Below, one piece after another: positions 36,124-44,907 of a stretch of 64,000 nt of DNA. Each line of letters begins with the position of its first letter. The stretch's first letter is position 1. Below the pieces are notes generated by a model. It was not told the origin of the DNA, did no database searches, and saw only the letters and a list, made by a program, of their open reading frames with translations. The stretch comes from Dongia deserti (GTDB lineage: Bacteria; Pseudomonadota; Alphaproteobacteria; Dongiales; Dongiaceae). The position numbers and the translations under genes are program-made. The stretch spans positions 62,001-126,000 of the forward strand of contig NZ_QORW01000001.1 of the NCBI RefSeq assembly GCF_003574735.1, in the 5' to 3' direction.

Positions 36124-36192
36124 GGCGGGGTGGGTGCCCCGCCGGCATCATTAATGATATCCGCTGGTTTATTGGCGGCCTAAAGGCGGCCT
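36124..36192. repeat. Cluster of small repeats between xerD and the lyase gene
   Basis: Three structures lie in this 120-nt gap: hairpin GGCGGGG-6 nt-CCCCGCC (36124-36143), the perfect 12-bp palindrome ATCATTAATGAT (36147-36158), and the direct repeat GGCGGCCT at 36174-36181 and 36185-36192. The hairpin could end xerD transcripts; the AT-rich palindrome is well placed to be an operator for the lyase gene. Confidence 0.55.
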
Positions 36193-36231
36193 GTCAATCC
36201 CGCGAACCTCCAGGGAGCCATTCCCGCTCCA

Positions 36232-37191
36232 TCACGGCTTGCGGGATCGCGACGCCTTTGCGAGCGGATGCGCTTCTGAAACCAGGGCGGCGAGCCGGCC
36301 GGTCGCGACATGGGTGTAGATCTGCGTGGTGGCGATGTCGGCATGGCCCAGCATCTTCTGCAGGGCGCGCAGGTCGGCACCGTGATCCAAGAGATGCGTT
36401 GCAAAAGCGTGGCGCAGTACGTGGGGCGAAACGCGCGTGGGGTCGATGCCGGCCTTTACGGCCGCGTCCTTCAGCAGCTGCCCGAGTCGTTGGCGCGTGA
36501 GATGACCGCTCTCCCCGCTTGAGGGGAACAGCCACGGTGACGCCTTGATGGAGCGCGGCAGGAACCGGTCGCGAACCGCAAGATAGGCGGTGAGTGCGTG
36601 CTTGGCGGCCTCGCCCAGAGGCACCAGCCGTTCCTTGGCGCCCTTGCCGCGCACCACCAGGACCGGCTGATCGCGCTTGGCGGCCGCGAGCGGGAGGCTG
36701 ACCAGCTCCGAGACGCGCAGCCCGCTGCCATAGATCAGCTCCATGAGCGCGCTGAGCCGGAGCGCCGCAGCCTTGTCCTCGCGCGCGACCACGGCGATCA
36801 TTGCCGCGACTTCGGTCTCGGAGAGAACCTTCGGCAAAGGCCGGCCGCGCTTCGGCGCATCCAGGGCGGCGGTCGGATCGTCGGCACGCAATCCTTCCGT
36901 CACCAGGAACTTGAAATACTGCCGGAGCGCGCTCAGGCGGCGCGCCGCCGTTGCCGGCCTCAGCTTCTGGCGGCTGAGCGACTCCAGATACCCGCGCAGA
37001 CCGTCGATCGATGCGTCGGCCAGATCACACTGTGCTGCGAGGAAAGCTTCTGCGTGCTTCAGATCCTGGCGGTAAGCATCGCGCGTATTGGCGGAGGCGT
37101 TGCGCTCCGCCATCAACATTTCGTGGAAGATTTCCCAATAGCGAGTTGCCGGCCTGGTGTCGTCCAGCGGCAAAGCGCGCTGCCGGCCCAA
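36232..37191 (-). CDS. xerD: Site-specific tyrosine recombinase XerD
   Basis: XerD with XerC resolves chromosome dimers at dif. The 319-residue protein has the SAM-like N-terminal core-binding domain (about 15-105) and a catalytic domain with Arg159 (YGSGLRVSEL), Lys183 (RGKGAKERLVPL), His257/Arg260 (PHVLRHAFATH), His283 (MLGHADIATTQ) and nucleophile Tyr292 (IYTHV), all intact. Arrangement next to the aroK region is conserved in alphaproteobacteria. It is separated by 3 nt from the large secreted protein gene upstream, so they may share a transcript. Confidence 0.94.
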   Translation of the reverse strand: MGRQRALPLDDTRPATRYWEIFHEMLMAERNASANTRDAYRQDLKHAEAFLAAQCDLADASIDGLRGYLESLSRQKLRPATAARRLSALRQYFKFLVTEGLRADDPTAALDAPKRGRPLPKVLSETEVAAMIAVVAREDKAAALRLSALMELIYGSGLRVSELVSLPLAAAKRDQPVLVVRGKGAKERLVPLGEAAKHALTAYLAVRDRFLPRSIKASPWLFPSSGESGHLTRQRLGQLLKDAAVKAGIDPTRVSPHVLRHAFATHLLDHGADLRALQKMLGHADIATTQIYTHVATGRLAALVSEAHPLAKASRSRKP

Positions 37192-37194
37192 TTT

Positions 37195-39066
37195 TTATAG
37201 TCCTGACACGATGGCCGCTTCGATGCCGATGCGCCGTGCTTCCTCTTCCAGCCCGACGGCCCTGAGGCCGCCCAGCGCTTGCGCGAGCGTGGCGCTGTCC
37301 GCATTCGCGAGACCGCGGCCGCCAAGCGCGACCAGGCAGAGAAGCACTGTTTCGCCCCGCCGTCCGGCTTGGGCCGCGCTGCCGATGGCGGCCGCCTCTC
37401 CGCTTGCCACCGGCGCGATGCCGCCGGATAAGCCCAATCCGGCCTTGATTCCGCGTAGGCGCTCGGCGATCGCGGGATTGCCGCCCGCTTGCTGCCAGGC
37501 CAGCACCGGATCTGCATCGTAGTTGCCGGTGAGGCCGGCCATCTGAGCCAGGATCTGCAAGCTTGGGACAGCGCGCGCGACATCGGGCTGAGCGACAGAG
37601 GCACCCTGTGCCAGATTGAGCCAGAAACCACCGCGTTCGACGTTGCCGGACCAGAACATCAGGCGCGCGGCCTCCGGCGCGAACCACGCGAGGTTCTGCG
37701 CCGGCGTGATCCGATCGGCAATCGGCTGATAGAGAGCCGCGAGCGAGAAGTAGCTGCCGCGCGCCCGCGCGTTCAGCAGCGCACGCTGCACGAACTGGGC
37801 GCGGCGCACCGGATCGAACGCCTGATCGGCCGCTTGATACAGTTGCGCGCGCATCAGCGGCGAGTCCGGCATGGTCAGCGGATCGCCGCCGACCTTGGCC
37901 TGGCGATAAAGCTGGACCAATTCATCTACGCTGACCAGCCCGCCGGCAAAGGCGAGCTCGGCCGCTTCGATCCGCTTGTCCAGGGGAAGCGACGGGTCGC
38001 GTGCCGCCGCCGCGTTGCCGGCGAGACCGGGCGGCTTCGGCGGTTGCGCGGCCTGCGCGGTCACGGCGGGCAATCCCGCCTTCTGCATCATGGCCGTCAG
38101 CAGTGGATCGGGGCTACCGGCCAGCTTCGGCTTCTTCACCTTGCTCTCGCCGAGCAGCATCGAGGCGAGCGTGATGAAATCCTTCGTGCCGGCATCCTTG
38201 TCCGGCGTTTCGCGAATGAGATCGAGGCCGAGGCTTGCCTGCTCATTCTGCTCGCGCTGGATCTGGCAGAACAGCAGGGCCTTGCGCCAGTAGAGATCGA
38301 GAATCTGCTGGCTGTTGGCGACTTCATCAACCTTGCCGCAGGCGGTGTCCGGATCCTGCGCGCCTAGCGCCTTTTCGAATGCGCCCTTGGCATCGGCCGG
38401 TGCGGCATTGGCGGCACCCCGGGTCAGCAGCAGAGCTTCAGTGCTGAAGCCCATGGCATGCAGCCGCTCCGCACGCAGCGGCACCAGCGGGTCGATGCCG
38501 ATGGTCGCGGTCGGGCCTGGCGCCTTGGTCAACAGCAGGCGCAGCTGGAGGTCGCGCAAGGAGGGCTGGGTCTGCGGCGCGGGCAGCTTTGGCAGCAGCG
38601 AGATCAGCTGCGCGCCGCTCGAGCCCTGCCAGATGTTGGCGCCGAGGCCGCTGTTGCTGTCGTCCAGCAGGCCGGGGGCGCCGGCATCCACCGCGGGCAG
38701 CGGCTGCCCACCGCCGATGGCAGCCGGCTGCATGTCCTGCTGGGTCGACGGCGCCGCCTGATCGCCAGGCAGTTGACCGCCGGGCAGTTGACCGCCAGGT
38801 AGCTGACCGTCTGGCAGCTGACCGTCGGGCGGCGGCGCCGGTAGCGGCGGCAAGGGCGCACCGCCAATGCCGCTCTGGCCCAGGGGCGGATTTGTCTCCG
38901 GAGGCGGTGACGCGGGCTGGCCGGTCGGCTGCTCGCCGGGAAGGCCAATCGGCGTCGGGTCCGACAAGGCAAGCAGGGGCGCCGGCCACATGCCCAGTAG
39001 CAACGCGCCGCATACGGCGGCGCCAAGAGCGGTGCGCGCGCCGCTATTGAATCGAGAGGCGGTCAT
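37195..39066 (-). CDS. Secreted hypothetical protein with Pro/Gly/Gln-rich repeat region
   Basis: I do not recognise the function of this 623-residue protein. Residues 1-34 look like a signal peptide. Residues 40-115 are low-complexity, rich in Pro, Gly and Gln, with a tandem unit GQLP(D/G) repeated four times. From about 150 it is an all-alpha, Ala/Leu-rich domain that could be a TPR-like solenoid (RERLHAMGFSTEALLLTRG-like helices, YWRKALLFCQIQREQNEQASL). Two cysteines (TACGKVDE and LLFCQIQ) may pair. It is downstream of the 47-residue membrane protein with a 23-nt overlap, and upstream of xerD. Confidence 0.75.
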   Translation of the reverse strand: MTASRFNSGARTALGAAVCGALLLGMWPAPLLALSDPTPIGLPGEQPTGQPASPPPETNPPLGQSGIGGAPLPPLPAPPPDGQLPDGQLPGGQLPGGQLPGDQAAPSTQQDMQPAAIGGGQPLPAVDAGAPGLLDDSNSGLGANIWQGSSGAQLISLLPKLPAPQTQPSLRDLQLRLLLTKAPGPTATIGIDPLVPLRAERLHAMGFSTEALLLTRGAANAAPADAKGAFEKALGAQDPDTACGKVDEVANSQQILDLYWRKALLFCQIQREQNEQASLGLDLIRETPDKDAGTKDFITLASMLLGESKVKKPKLAGSPDPLLTAMMQKAGLPAVTAQAAQPPKPPGLAGNAAAARDPSLPLDKRIEAAELAFAGGLVSVDELVQLYRQAKVGGDPLTMPDSPLMRAQLYQAADQAFDPVRRAQFVQRALLNARARGSYFSLAALYQPIADRITPAQNLAWFAPEAARLMFWSGNVERGGFWLNLAQGASVAQPDVARAVPSLQILAQMAGLTGNYDADPVLAWQQAGGNPAIAERLRGIKAGLGLSGGIAPVASGEAAAIGSAAQAGRRGETVLLCLVALGGRGLANADSATLAQALGGLRAVGLEEEARRIGIEAAIVSGL

Positions 39067-39187
39067 TCGAGATCGGGATCTCCATTGTGCCGGGCGGCAT
39101 CGGTGGTTCCCAGATCGCCAGGAACACGGCCATGCCCCCGGCCCCGACCAGAAGCAGCAGCACCAGAACCATCACCAGCTTGCTCAT
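39044..39187 (-). CDS. Small single-span membrane protein (47 residues)
   Basis: The frame starts at ATG 39187 (MSKLVMVLVLLLLVGAGG) and ends at TAG 39046-39044. Residues 3-25 form one hydrophobic helix; the rest, WEPPMPPGTMEIPISNDR, is short and Pro/Met-rich, probably periplasmic. The 3' end overlaps the start of the secreted protein gene by 23 nt, which suggests coupled translation. Function is unknown; the pairing with a signal-peptide protein suggests a shared envelope role. Confidence 0.6.
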   Translation of the reverse strand: MSKLVMVLVLLLLVGAGGMAVFLAIWEPPMPPGTMEIPISNDRLSIQ

Positions 39188-39300
39188 AACCTATGGCTTT
39201 GCCCTATGGAGGTCGATCATTTGTCTCATGATATCCGCGACATAAGCCCGAGTCGGGCCCGCCGCGGACGGGCTGTAACTTGCCACAGGGCTTTCGATTC

Positions 39301-39990
39301 ATGCTAGTGTTCAAATATGGCCAAAACACGTCAAAACTCTGCGAGGCAGCGGTGATCCCGGGCGGCAACGCACAGCCGAAGGACGATGGACGACCATCGC
39401 CAGGCCCCCGCGCGCGTGCCAAGAACGCTGCCCCTGCGCACATGCTTGCCCAGCGCCTGAACAGGACGATCGTTCTGGTCGGCTTGATGGGTGCCGGCAA
39501 GAGCTGCGTCGGCAAGAGGCTGGCCGCCTGCCTTGGCCTGCCCTTCGTCGATGCCGACCGCGAGATCGAAGCGGCCGCCGGCGGCTGTTCGATCCCCGAC
39601 ATCTTCGCCATTCATGGCGAGAAGGTGTTCCGCGACGGCGAGCGGCGCGTGATCCAGCGGCTGCTCGGCAATCCGATGCATGTGCTGGCGACCGGCGGCG
39701 GCGCGTTCATGGACCCCTCGACCCGCGCGCTGATCAAAGAAAAGGCGCTGTCGATCTGGCTGAAGGCCGAGCTCGATCAGTTACTGAAGCGCGTAGGCCG
39801 GCGCAACGACCGGCCGCTGCTGCAGAATGTCGATCCGCGCGCCAAGCTCTCCGAGCTGATCGAGGTGCGCTATCCCGTCTATGCCGAGGCCGACCTGACA
39901 GTCGAGAGCGCGGACGGACCCCCGGACGTGACGGTGCAGCGCGTGCTGCACGCGATTGAAGCGGGACTCGACCAGGCCACACAGCCATGA
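39301..39990 (+). CDS. aroK: Shikimate kinase AroK
   Basis: AroK phosphorylates shikimate in the chorismate pathway. The kinase core starts near residue 52 (LNRTIVLVGLMGAGKSCVGK, Walker A), with the shikimate-binding VDADREIE, FRDGERRV, ATGGGAFMD and the lid RRNDRPLL. The start is uncertain: ATG at 39301 gives 229 residues; GTG at 39352 has GAGG 5 nt upstream; ATG at 39442 gives the bare 182-residue enzyme. The N-terminal extension is not conserved-looking. It ends in ATGA with aroB, the usual alphaproteobacterial pair. Confidence 0.94.
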   Translation: MLVFKYGQNTSKLCEAAVIPGGNAQPKDDGRPSPGPRARAKNAAPAHMLAQRLNRTIVLVGLMGAGKSCVGKRLAACLGLPFVDADREIEAAAGGCSIPDIFAIHGEKVFRDGERRVIQRLLGNPMHVLATGGGAFMDPSTRALIKEKALSIWLKAELDQLLKRVGRRNDRPLLQNVDPRAKLSELIEVRYPVYAEADLTVESADGPPDVTVQRVLHAIEAGLDQATQP

Positions 39991-41117
39991 CCATCATCGA
40001 TCGTTCGGCGGTCGACGTGGTTCGCGTCGATCTGGGATCGCGCAGCTATGAGATCAAGATCGGCGGCGGATTGGTAGCGCGCGCAGGTGAACTGGTAGCG
40101 CCCGTGCTGAAGCAAAAGCGCACCGCGATCGTGACCGATTCACACGTTGCACGGTGGTATCTAGACGAGTTGCAGCAATCGCTGCGCAGCGCCGGAATCG
40201 CCAGCGAAGCGATCACCCTGCCGCCGGGTGAAAGCGCCAAGAGCTTCAGCCAGCTGGAATCGCTGTGCGATCAGCTTCTCGATCTGAAGGTAGAGCGATC
40301 GACCACGTTGATCGCGCTGGGTGGCGGCGTGATCGGTGACCTGACCGGCTTCGCAGCGTCCATCCTGCTGCGCGGCATCGATTTCATTCAGGTTCCCACG
40401 ACCCTGCTGGCTCAGGTCGATTCCTCTGTTGGCGGCAAGACCGGCATCAATTCCGCGCAGGGCAAAAACCTGATCGGCAGCTTTCACCAGCCGCGCCTGG
40501 TGCTGGCGGATATCGAGGTGCTGGACACGCTGCCGCGGCGCGAGCTGCTCGCCGGCTATGCCGAAGTGGTGAAATACGGCCTCATCAACGATCCTGCTTT
40601 CTTCACCTGGTGCGAGGGCCACGGCGCGGGAATCATCTCCGGCGATGCCGGCGCGCGGCGCCACGCCATCGCCGCCAGCTGCCGCGCCAAGGCGGCGATC
40701 GTCGGCGCCGATGAACGCGAATCTGGCGCGCGGGCGCTGCTCAATCTCGGTCACACCTTTGGTCACGCGCTGGAGGCGGAGTGCGGCTATTCCGACGACC
40801 TGCTCCATGGTGAGGCGGTCGCCATCGGCATGGTGATGGCGTACGATCTGTCGGCGCGGCTGGGGCTCTGCCCGCTCGAAGATGCGGCACGGGTGCAGCG
40901 GCACCTCGCCAGCCTTGGCCTGCCAACCTCCCCCACCTGGATTGACGGGCGGAGCTGGTCGTCGGCGCGCCTGGTCGAGCACATGTCCCAGGACAAGAAA
41001 GTGAAGGACGGGCGCATCGGCTTCGTCCTGACGCGCGGGATCGGCCAGGCCTTCACGCCTGCCTACGTGGAGCTAGCCGATGTTGCCGCCATGCTGGACG
41101 AAGCCATCGCCGCCTGA
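39987..41117 (+). CDS. aroB: 3-dehydroquinate synthase AroB
   Basis: AroB cyclises DAHP to 3-dehydroquinate using NAD+ and zinc. The 376-residue protein shows LPPGESAKSFSQLE, ALGGGVIGDLTGFAASI, RGIDFIQVPTTLLAQVDSSV, GGKTGINSAQGKNLIGSF, and zinc ligands in AEVVKYGLI (Glu), NLGHTFGHALE and LLHGEAVAIGM. All key residues are intact. It overlaps aroK by 4 nt; together they cover steps 2 and 5 of the shikimate pathway. Confidence 0.97.
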   Translation: MTIIDRSAVDVVRVDLGSRSYEIKIGGGLVARAGELVAPVLKQKRTAIVTDSHVARWYLDELQQSLRSAGIASEAITLPPGESAKSFSQLESLCDQLLDLKVERSTTLIALGGGVIGDLTGFAASILLRGIDFIQVPTTLLAQVDSSVGGKTGINSAQGKNLIGSFHQPRLVLADIEVLDTLPRRELLAGYAEVVKYGLINDPAFFTWCEGHGAGIISGDAGARRHAIAASCRAKAAIVGADERESGARALLNLGHTFGHALEAECGYSDDLLHGEAVAIGMVMAYDLSARLGLCPLEDAARVQRHLASLGLPTSPTWIDGRSWSSARLVEHMSQDKKVKDGRIGFVLTRGIGQAFTPAYVELADVAAMLDEAIAA

Positions 41118-41164
41118 CCCTGTCCGTTACTCTCACAGACTGACCGGATGATCGGATCACGACC

Positions 41165-42490
41165 ATGATCGTCGAACTTCAATTGCTTCTCTTGCTGGTG
41201 CTGCTCTGCTGCTCGGCATTCTTCTCCGGAACCGAGACCGCCATCACGGCCGCATCGCGCGCCAGGATCTATGCTCTATCCGCGCAGGGCGATCACCGCG
41301 CCGCGCGGGTCGAAAGGCTGCATAGCCAGATGGAGCGCGTGATCGCGACCATCCTGCTCGGCAACACGTTCGTCAACAACTTCGCGGCAGCCCTCACGGC
41401 GGTAATCTTCGCGACCTATTTCGGCACCAGCGGCGGGATGGTGGTGGTTGCTTCGATCTGCATTACCGCCGCGATCTTCATTTTCAGCGAAGTGCTGCCC
41501 AAGACTTATGCGGTCAACAATCCGGAGCGCGTCTCGATGGCGATGGCGCCGGTGCTTTCCGCCATCGTCGCCATCACCTATCCCCTCACGCACGTGACGC
41601 AGATCATCATCAGCGGCGTTCTCCGGCTGGCCGGCGTGCGGGTGGAACGTGAGCCGGGCGCGGAGGAAAGCATCGAGGAGCTGCGCGGCGCGATCGACCT
41701 GCATTCGGAATCGGCGGAGGAGATCCGTGAAGCCGGCGCGATGCTGCATTCGATCCTGGACCTGGACGAGGTGCCGGTTTCCGACATCATGGTCCACCGG
41801 CGCAACATGACCATGATCGATGCCGATCTGCCGCCGGAGCAGATCGTGCGGCAGGTGCTGGACAGCCCGCACACGCGCATCCCGATCTGGCGCAAGGAGC
41901 CGGACAACATCATCGGCGTGCTGCACGCCAAGGGCCTCTTGCGCGCGCTGCACAACAGCGGCTGGCGCCTGCAGGGAATCGACGTGGTCGCGCTGTCGGG
42001 CAAGCCGTGGTTCATTCCCGAAGGCACCACGCTGCTCAGCCAGTTGGAGGCGTTCAAGACCCGCCGCGAGCATTTCGCCATTGTGGTCGACGAATATGGC
42101 GCGCTGATGGGCGTGGTGACGCTGGAAGACATCCTGGAGGAGATCGTCGGCGATATCGCGGACGAGCACGACAAGAAAGTCGAAGGCGTGGTGCCGGAGG
42201 AGGAAGGCAGCTACATCGTGGACGGCAGCGTGACCCTGCGCGACCTCAACCGCGAGCTGGACTGGGACCTGCCGGACGAGCACGCGTCGACCCTGGCGGG
42301 ATTGATCCTCTACGAGGCACGGCAGATCCCGCTGCAGGGGCAGGTCTTCACCTTCTACAATCTGCGTTTCGAGATCCTGGAGCGGCAGCGCAACCAGATC
42401 CGCAAGATCCGCGTGACGCCGCTGGAGCCGAAGGAGCCGCACGCGGACAAGGACGCGCCCGCCCAGCGCCATGCCGGAGGACAGGCATGA
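41165..42490 (+). CDS. HlyC/CorC (CNNM) family membrane protein with CBS domains
   Basis: The 441-residue protein has a DUF21/CNNM transmembrane domain (about 1-190; motif SAFFSGTETAITAASRAR), a cytoplasmic CBS pair (about 205-325; VDEYGALMGVVTLEDILEEI) and a CorC_HlyC domain (about 340-425; GSYIVDGSVTLRDLNRELDW). The family includes the Mg2+/Co2+ efflux-related CorB/CorC and MpfA. Transport substrate is inferred only. It lies between aroB and ybjQ in an order conserved in alphaproteobacteria. Confidence 0.92.
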   Translation: MIVELQLLLLLVLLCCSAFFSGTETAITAASRARIYALSAQGDHRAARVERLHSQMERVIATILLGNTFVNNFAAALTAVIFATYFGTSGGMVVVASICITAAIFIFSEVLPKTYAVNNPERVSMAMAPVLSAIVAITYPLTHVTQIIISGVLRLAGVRVEREPGAEESIEELRGAIDLHSESAEEIREAGAMLHSILDLDEVPVSDIMVHRRNMTMIDADLPPEQIVRQVLDSPHTRIPIWRKEPDNIIGVLHAKGLLRALHNSGWRLQGIDVVALSGKPWFIPEGTTLLSQLEAFKTRREHFAIVVDEYGALMGVVTLEDILEEIVGDIADEHDKKVEGVVPEEEGSYIVDGSVTLRDLNRELDWDLPDEHASTLAGLILYEARQIPLQGQVFTFYNLRFEILERQRNQIRKIRVTPLEPKEPHADKDAPAQRHAGGQA

Positions 42491-42501
42491 AGGAGGCGGG
42501 C

Positions 42502-42825
42502 GTGATCGTCACCACCACGAACGCCATTGAAGGACAGCGCGTCACAGAGTATCTGGGAGTCGTTCATGGCTGCGCCGTCATGGGCAGCAATGTGTTCCGG
42601 GATTTCTTCGCCGGCATCCGCGATGTGGTCGGCGGGCGGGTCGGTTCCTATGAGACGGTGTTGGCGGATGCGAAGGATGCGGCCCTTGCCGACCTGATGG
42701 AGCGCGCCAAGGCGATGCGCGCGGATGCCGTGATCGGCATCAGCTTCGACCACGATTCGATCGGCGGCGACAGCAAGACCATCTTGATGGTGAGCGCGAC
42801 CGGGACGGCGGTCCGCCTCGGCTGA
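42502..42825 (+). CDS. YbjQ family (UPF0145) protein
   Basis: This 107-residue protein of the YbjQ family probably forms a pentamer; function unknown. It contains VTEYLGVVHGCAVMGSNVFRDF, AKAMRADAVIGISFDHDS and a C-terminal strand. The start is decided by the ribosome site: an ATG at 42487 overlaps the CorC stop, but AAGGAGG lies 5 nt before GTG 42502, and MIVTTTNAIEG is the family N-terminus, giving the same length as E. coli YbjQ. Confidence 0.88.
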   Translation: MIVTTTNAIEGQRVTEYLGVVHGCAVMGSNVFRDFFAGIRDVVGGRVGSYETVLADAKDAALADLMERAKAMRADAVIGISFDHDSIGGDSKTILMVSATGTAVRLG

Positions 42826-42837
42826 TTGGAGATCATC

Positions 42838-43446
42838 ATGGCGAATTCCACGAGCGCCGAACTGAGCGCGCCGGTGGCGCGCGAGGCGCAGCATTTCCGG
42901 AACTACCAGTTCGCGGGCTACCGTCGCACCGATGACCTGTTCGACATCGAAGGGCGGATGACGGACACCAAGAGCTATGCTTTCCCCAATGAGTGGCGCG
43001 AGACCATCGACGCGGGCGAGCCGATCCACGACATGCGCATCCGCCTGACGTTGGACGAGCACTTCGTCATCCGGGATGTCGAATGTGTGACAGCGGCTGG
43101 CCCGTACGAGATCTGCCCGGCGATCACACCGGCCTTCGCGGCGTTGAAGGGCGAGCGCGTGGGCCGCGGCTGGTCGCGCATCCTGCGCGAGAAATTCGGT
43201 GGGCGGAACGGCTGCGTACATCATGTCGAGATGCTGCGCGCGATGGCGACCGTCGCCTTCCAGACGATCTACGGCTGGCAGGAGCGCCGGAAGCGCGAAG
43301 CGGGCTTGAGCACGAGCGAGGGCCCGCCGGACCGCGAGACTGCGCCAGGACGCAGGCCCGGCTTCATCGATTCCTGCCACGCGCTGGCGAGCGACGGTGA
43401 AATCGTGCAGACGCACTTTCCACAGTTCTACGAAGAGCGAAAGTAG
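42838..43446 (+). CDS. DUF2889 family protein
   Basis: The 202-residue protein matches DUF2889, which is of unknown function. Visible are FRNYQFAGYRRTDDLFDIEG, IHDMRIRLTLDEHFVIRDVE, CPAITPAFAALKGERVGRGW and GGRNGCVHHVEMLRAMATVAFQT. Conserved Cys and His residues in the last segments may bind a metal. No signal or membrane segment. Starts 13 nt after ybjQ, likely the same transcript. Confidence 0.82.
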   Translation: MANSTSAELSAPVAREAQHFRNYQFAGYRRTDDLFDIEGRMTDTKSYAFPNEWRETIDAGEPIHDMRIRLTLDEHFVIRDVECVTAAGPYEICPAITPAFAALKGERVGRGWSRILREKFGGRNGCVHHVEMLRAMATVAFQTIYGWQERRKREAGLSTSEGPPDRETAPGRRPGFIDSCHALASDGEIVQTHFPQFYEERK

Positions 43447-43458
43447 TCACTTATTCTT

Positions 43459-43550
43459 CGTCACCCCGGCCAAGCGCAGCGCGAGGCGGGGTCCATCCAT
43501 CAACCGCTCGTGCGGCGGAACAATGGATCCCGGCTCAGGGCCGGGATGAC
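43459..43550. repeat. Paired-palindrome intergenic repeat, copy 3 (REP-like)
   Basis: The left half reads CGTCACCCCGGCC...GAGGCGGGGTCCAT and the right half has ATGGATCCCGGCTCAGGG then CCGGGATGACA. The outer ends GTCA/TGAC and the inner GTCCAT/ATGGATC are inverted. The sequence repeats the design seen at 4966 and 27609. It lies between DUF2889 and bolA (convergent 3' ends). Confidence 0.8.
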
Positions 43551-43578
43551 AGAACGGAGACTATGGCGAGAGCACGGC

Positions 43579-43848
43579 TCACGTCGCCGGCGCGTTTGCG
43601 GTCAGCGCGAGCGCATGCACCGGACCGGCGAGTTCTTCCGCCAGCACCTCGTAGACTGCGCGCTGGCGTTCGACGCGGGACTTGCCGGCAAACGCGCTTG
43701 CAATGATCTCAACACGGAAATGCGTCTCGCCGCTTTCGCGCCAGCCAGCATGACCGTGATGCTGGTTTGTTTCATCGATGACGTCCAGCGATTCCGGCTG
43801 GAATGCCATGCGCAATTTGCGTTCGATCCGGTCGGCAACCTGGCCCAT
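43579..43848 (-). CDS. bolA: BolA family protein
   Basis: The 89-residue BolA protein (MGQVADRIERKLRMAFQPES) has ESLDVIDETNQHHGHAGW, the conserved His pair and FRVEIIASAFAGKSRVERQRAVYEVL, EELAGPVHALAL. BolA proteins bind Fe-S clusters with monothiol glutaredoxins. The ATG at 43848 is preceded by GAGGG 7 nt upstream. Its divergent neighbour is the EamA transporter gene. Confidence 0.94.
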   Translation of the reverse strand: MGQVADRIERKLRMAFQPESLDVIDETNQHHGHAGWRESGETHFRVEIIASAFAGKSRVERQRAVYEVLAEELAGPVHALALTANAPAT

Positions 43849-43921
43849 AGTGCGGCCCTCAAAACTGGAAACCATAGTACGATTGCCTAGCAGGCAGTCC
43901 AGCCAATACGCAAGACAGCCT

Positions 43922-44848
43922 TTGAACGATTCAGCGATTTCTTCCGTCAAGACCAGTGTTCCCCTGTCCCGCGGCACGGCCTATGCGGTGCTGGCCGCGC
44001 TGGTGCTGATCTGGGGCGCCAACTGGCCGATCATGAAGATGGTCGTGCAGGCGATGCCGCCGCTCTGGTTCGTGGTCACGCGGCTTGCAGTCGGCGCCAT
44101 CTGCCTGTTCGCGCTGCTGCTGGCAACCGGGCGCCTGGAGAAACCGACGCGCGCCGACTGGCCGGTCATCTGCTCGGTCTCGGTGTTCCAGATGTGGCTG
44201 TTCATGGGCTTGACGACCATTGGCCTGCAGTTCGTGCCGGCTGGCCGATCCGCGATCCTCTCCTACACCACACCTTTGTGGGTGCTGCCGGCAGCGATCC
44301 TGGTGTTCGGCGAGCGATTGACACGCTGGAAGCTGCTCGGCATGGCGCTGGGGCTTGTCGGCCTGGTCGTGCTCCTCAATCCCGCCAGCATCGACTGGTC
44401 GGATCGAAATGTGCTGATCGGGAATTTTCTGCTGCTGATCGGCGCCGGCATGTGGGCGATCGCGATTCTGCATACGCGGCGGCACCGCTGGCATTTGTCG
44501 CCGCTGCAGCTCGCGCCATTTCAAATGGCGCTCTTGATCGTGCCGGCCTGCTTCGTTGCATGGGCTCTTGAAGGGCCGTTCCGCGCCGAATGGTCGTGGC
44601 AATTGGTCGCCATGCTCGTGTATAATGGGCCGCTTGCAACCGCGTTCGCGTTCTGGGCGTCGGTGAGCATTCAGCGTGCGTTGCCCTCGACCACGGTATC
44701 GCTGTCCTTCCTTGCCGTGCCCGCGTGGGGCTTGATCGCATCGACTCTGTGGCTCGGCGAAGCATTGCCGGTGAGCCTCATTCTTGGGGGCGTTCTGATC
44801 CTGCTTGGTGTGGCCGCGATCGTGATGGGCGACGCGCGGCGCCGCTGA
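43922..44848 (+). CDS. EamA/DMT superfamily transporter
   Basis: The roughly 308-residue protein has ten predicted transmembrane helices and two EamA repeats, starting YAVLAALVLIWGANWPIMK and GNFLLLIGAGMWAIAILH. Likely a small-molecule exporter or importer of unknown substrate. No ATG or GTG starts the frame within reach; TTG at 43922 is used, GTG 43985 would give a truncated first helix. The C-terminus is basic (GDARRR). Confidence 0.85.
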   Translation: MNDSAISSVKTSVPLSRGTAYAVLAALVLIWGANWPIMKMVVQAMPPLWFVVTRLAVGAICLFALLLATGRLEKPTRADWPVICSVSVFQMWLFMGLTTIGLQFVPAGRSAILSYTTPLWVLPAAILVFGERLTRWKLLGMALGLVGLVVLLNPASIDWSDRNVLIGNFLLLIGAGMWAIAILHTRRHRWHLSPLQLAPFQMALLIVPACFVAWALEGPFRAEWSWQLVAMLVYNGPLATAFAFWASVSIQRALPSTTVSLSFLAVPAWGLIASTLWLGEALPVSLILGGVLILLGVAAIVMGDARRR

Positions 44849-44907
44849 CCTGCGGCCAGTTGCGCCTTTTCCTTGCTTGTGGCGCGGTCAATTCCCATAC
44901 TGTGACG

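Noticed and set aside
36232-37191. Tyrosine recombinase as the integrase of a mobile island.
   Set aside because: All residues and length match housekeeping XerD, it lies in a conserved gene order with aroK/aroB, and there is no attachment-site duplication or cargo.
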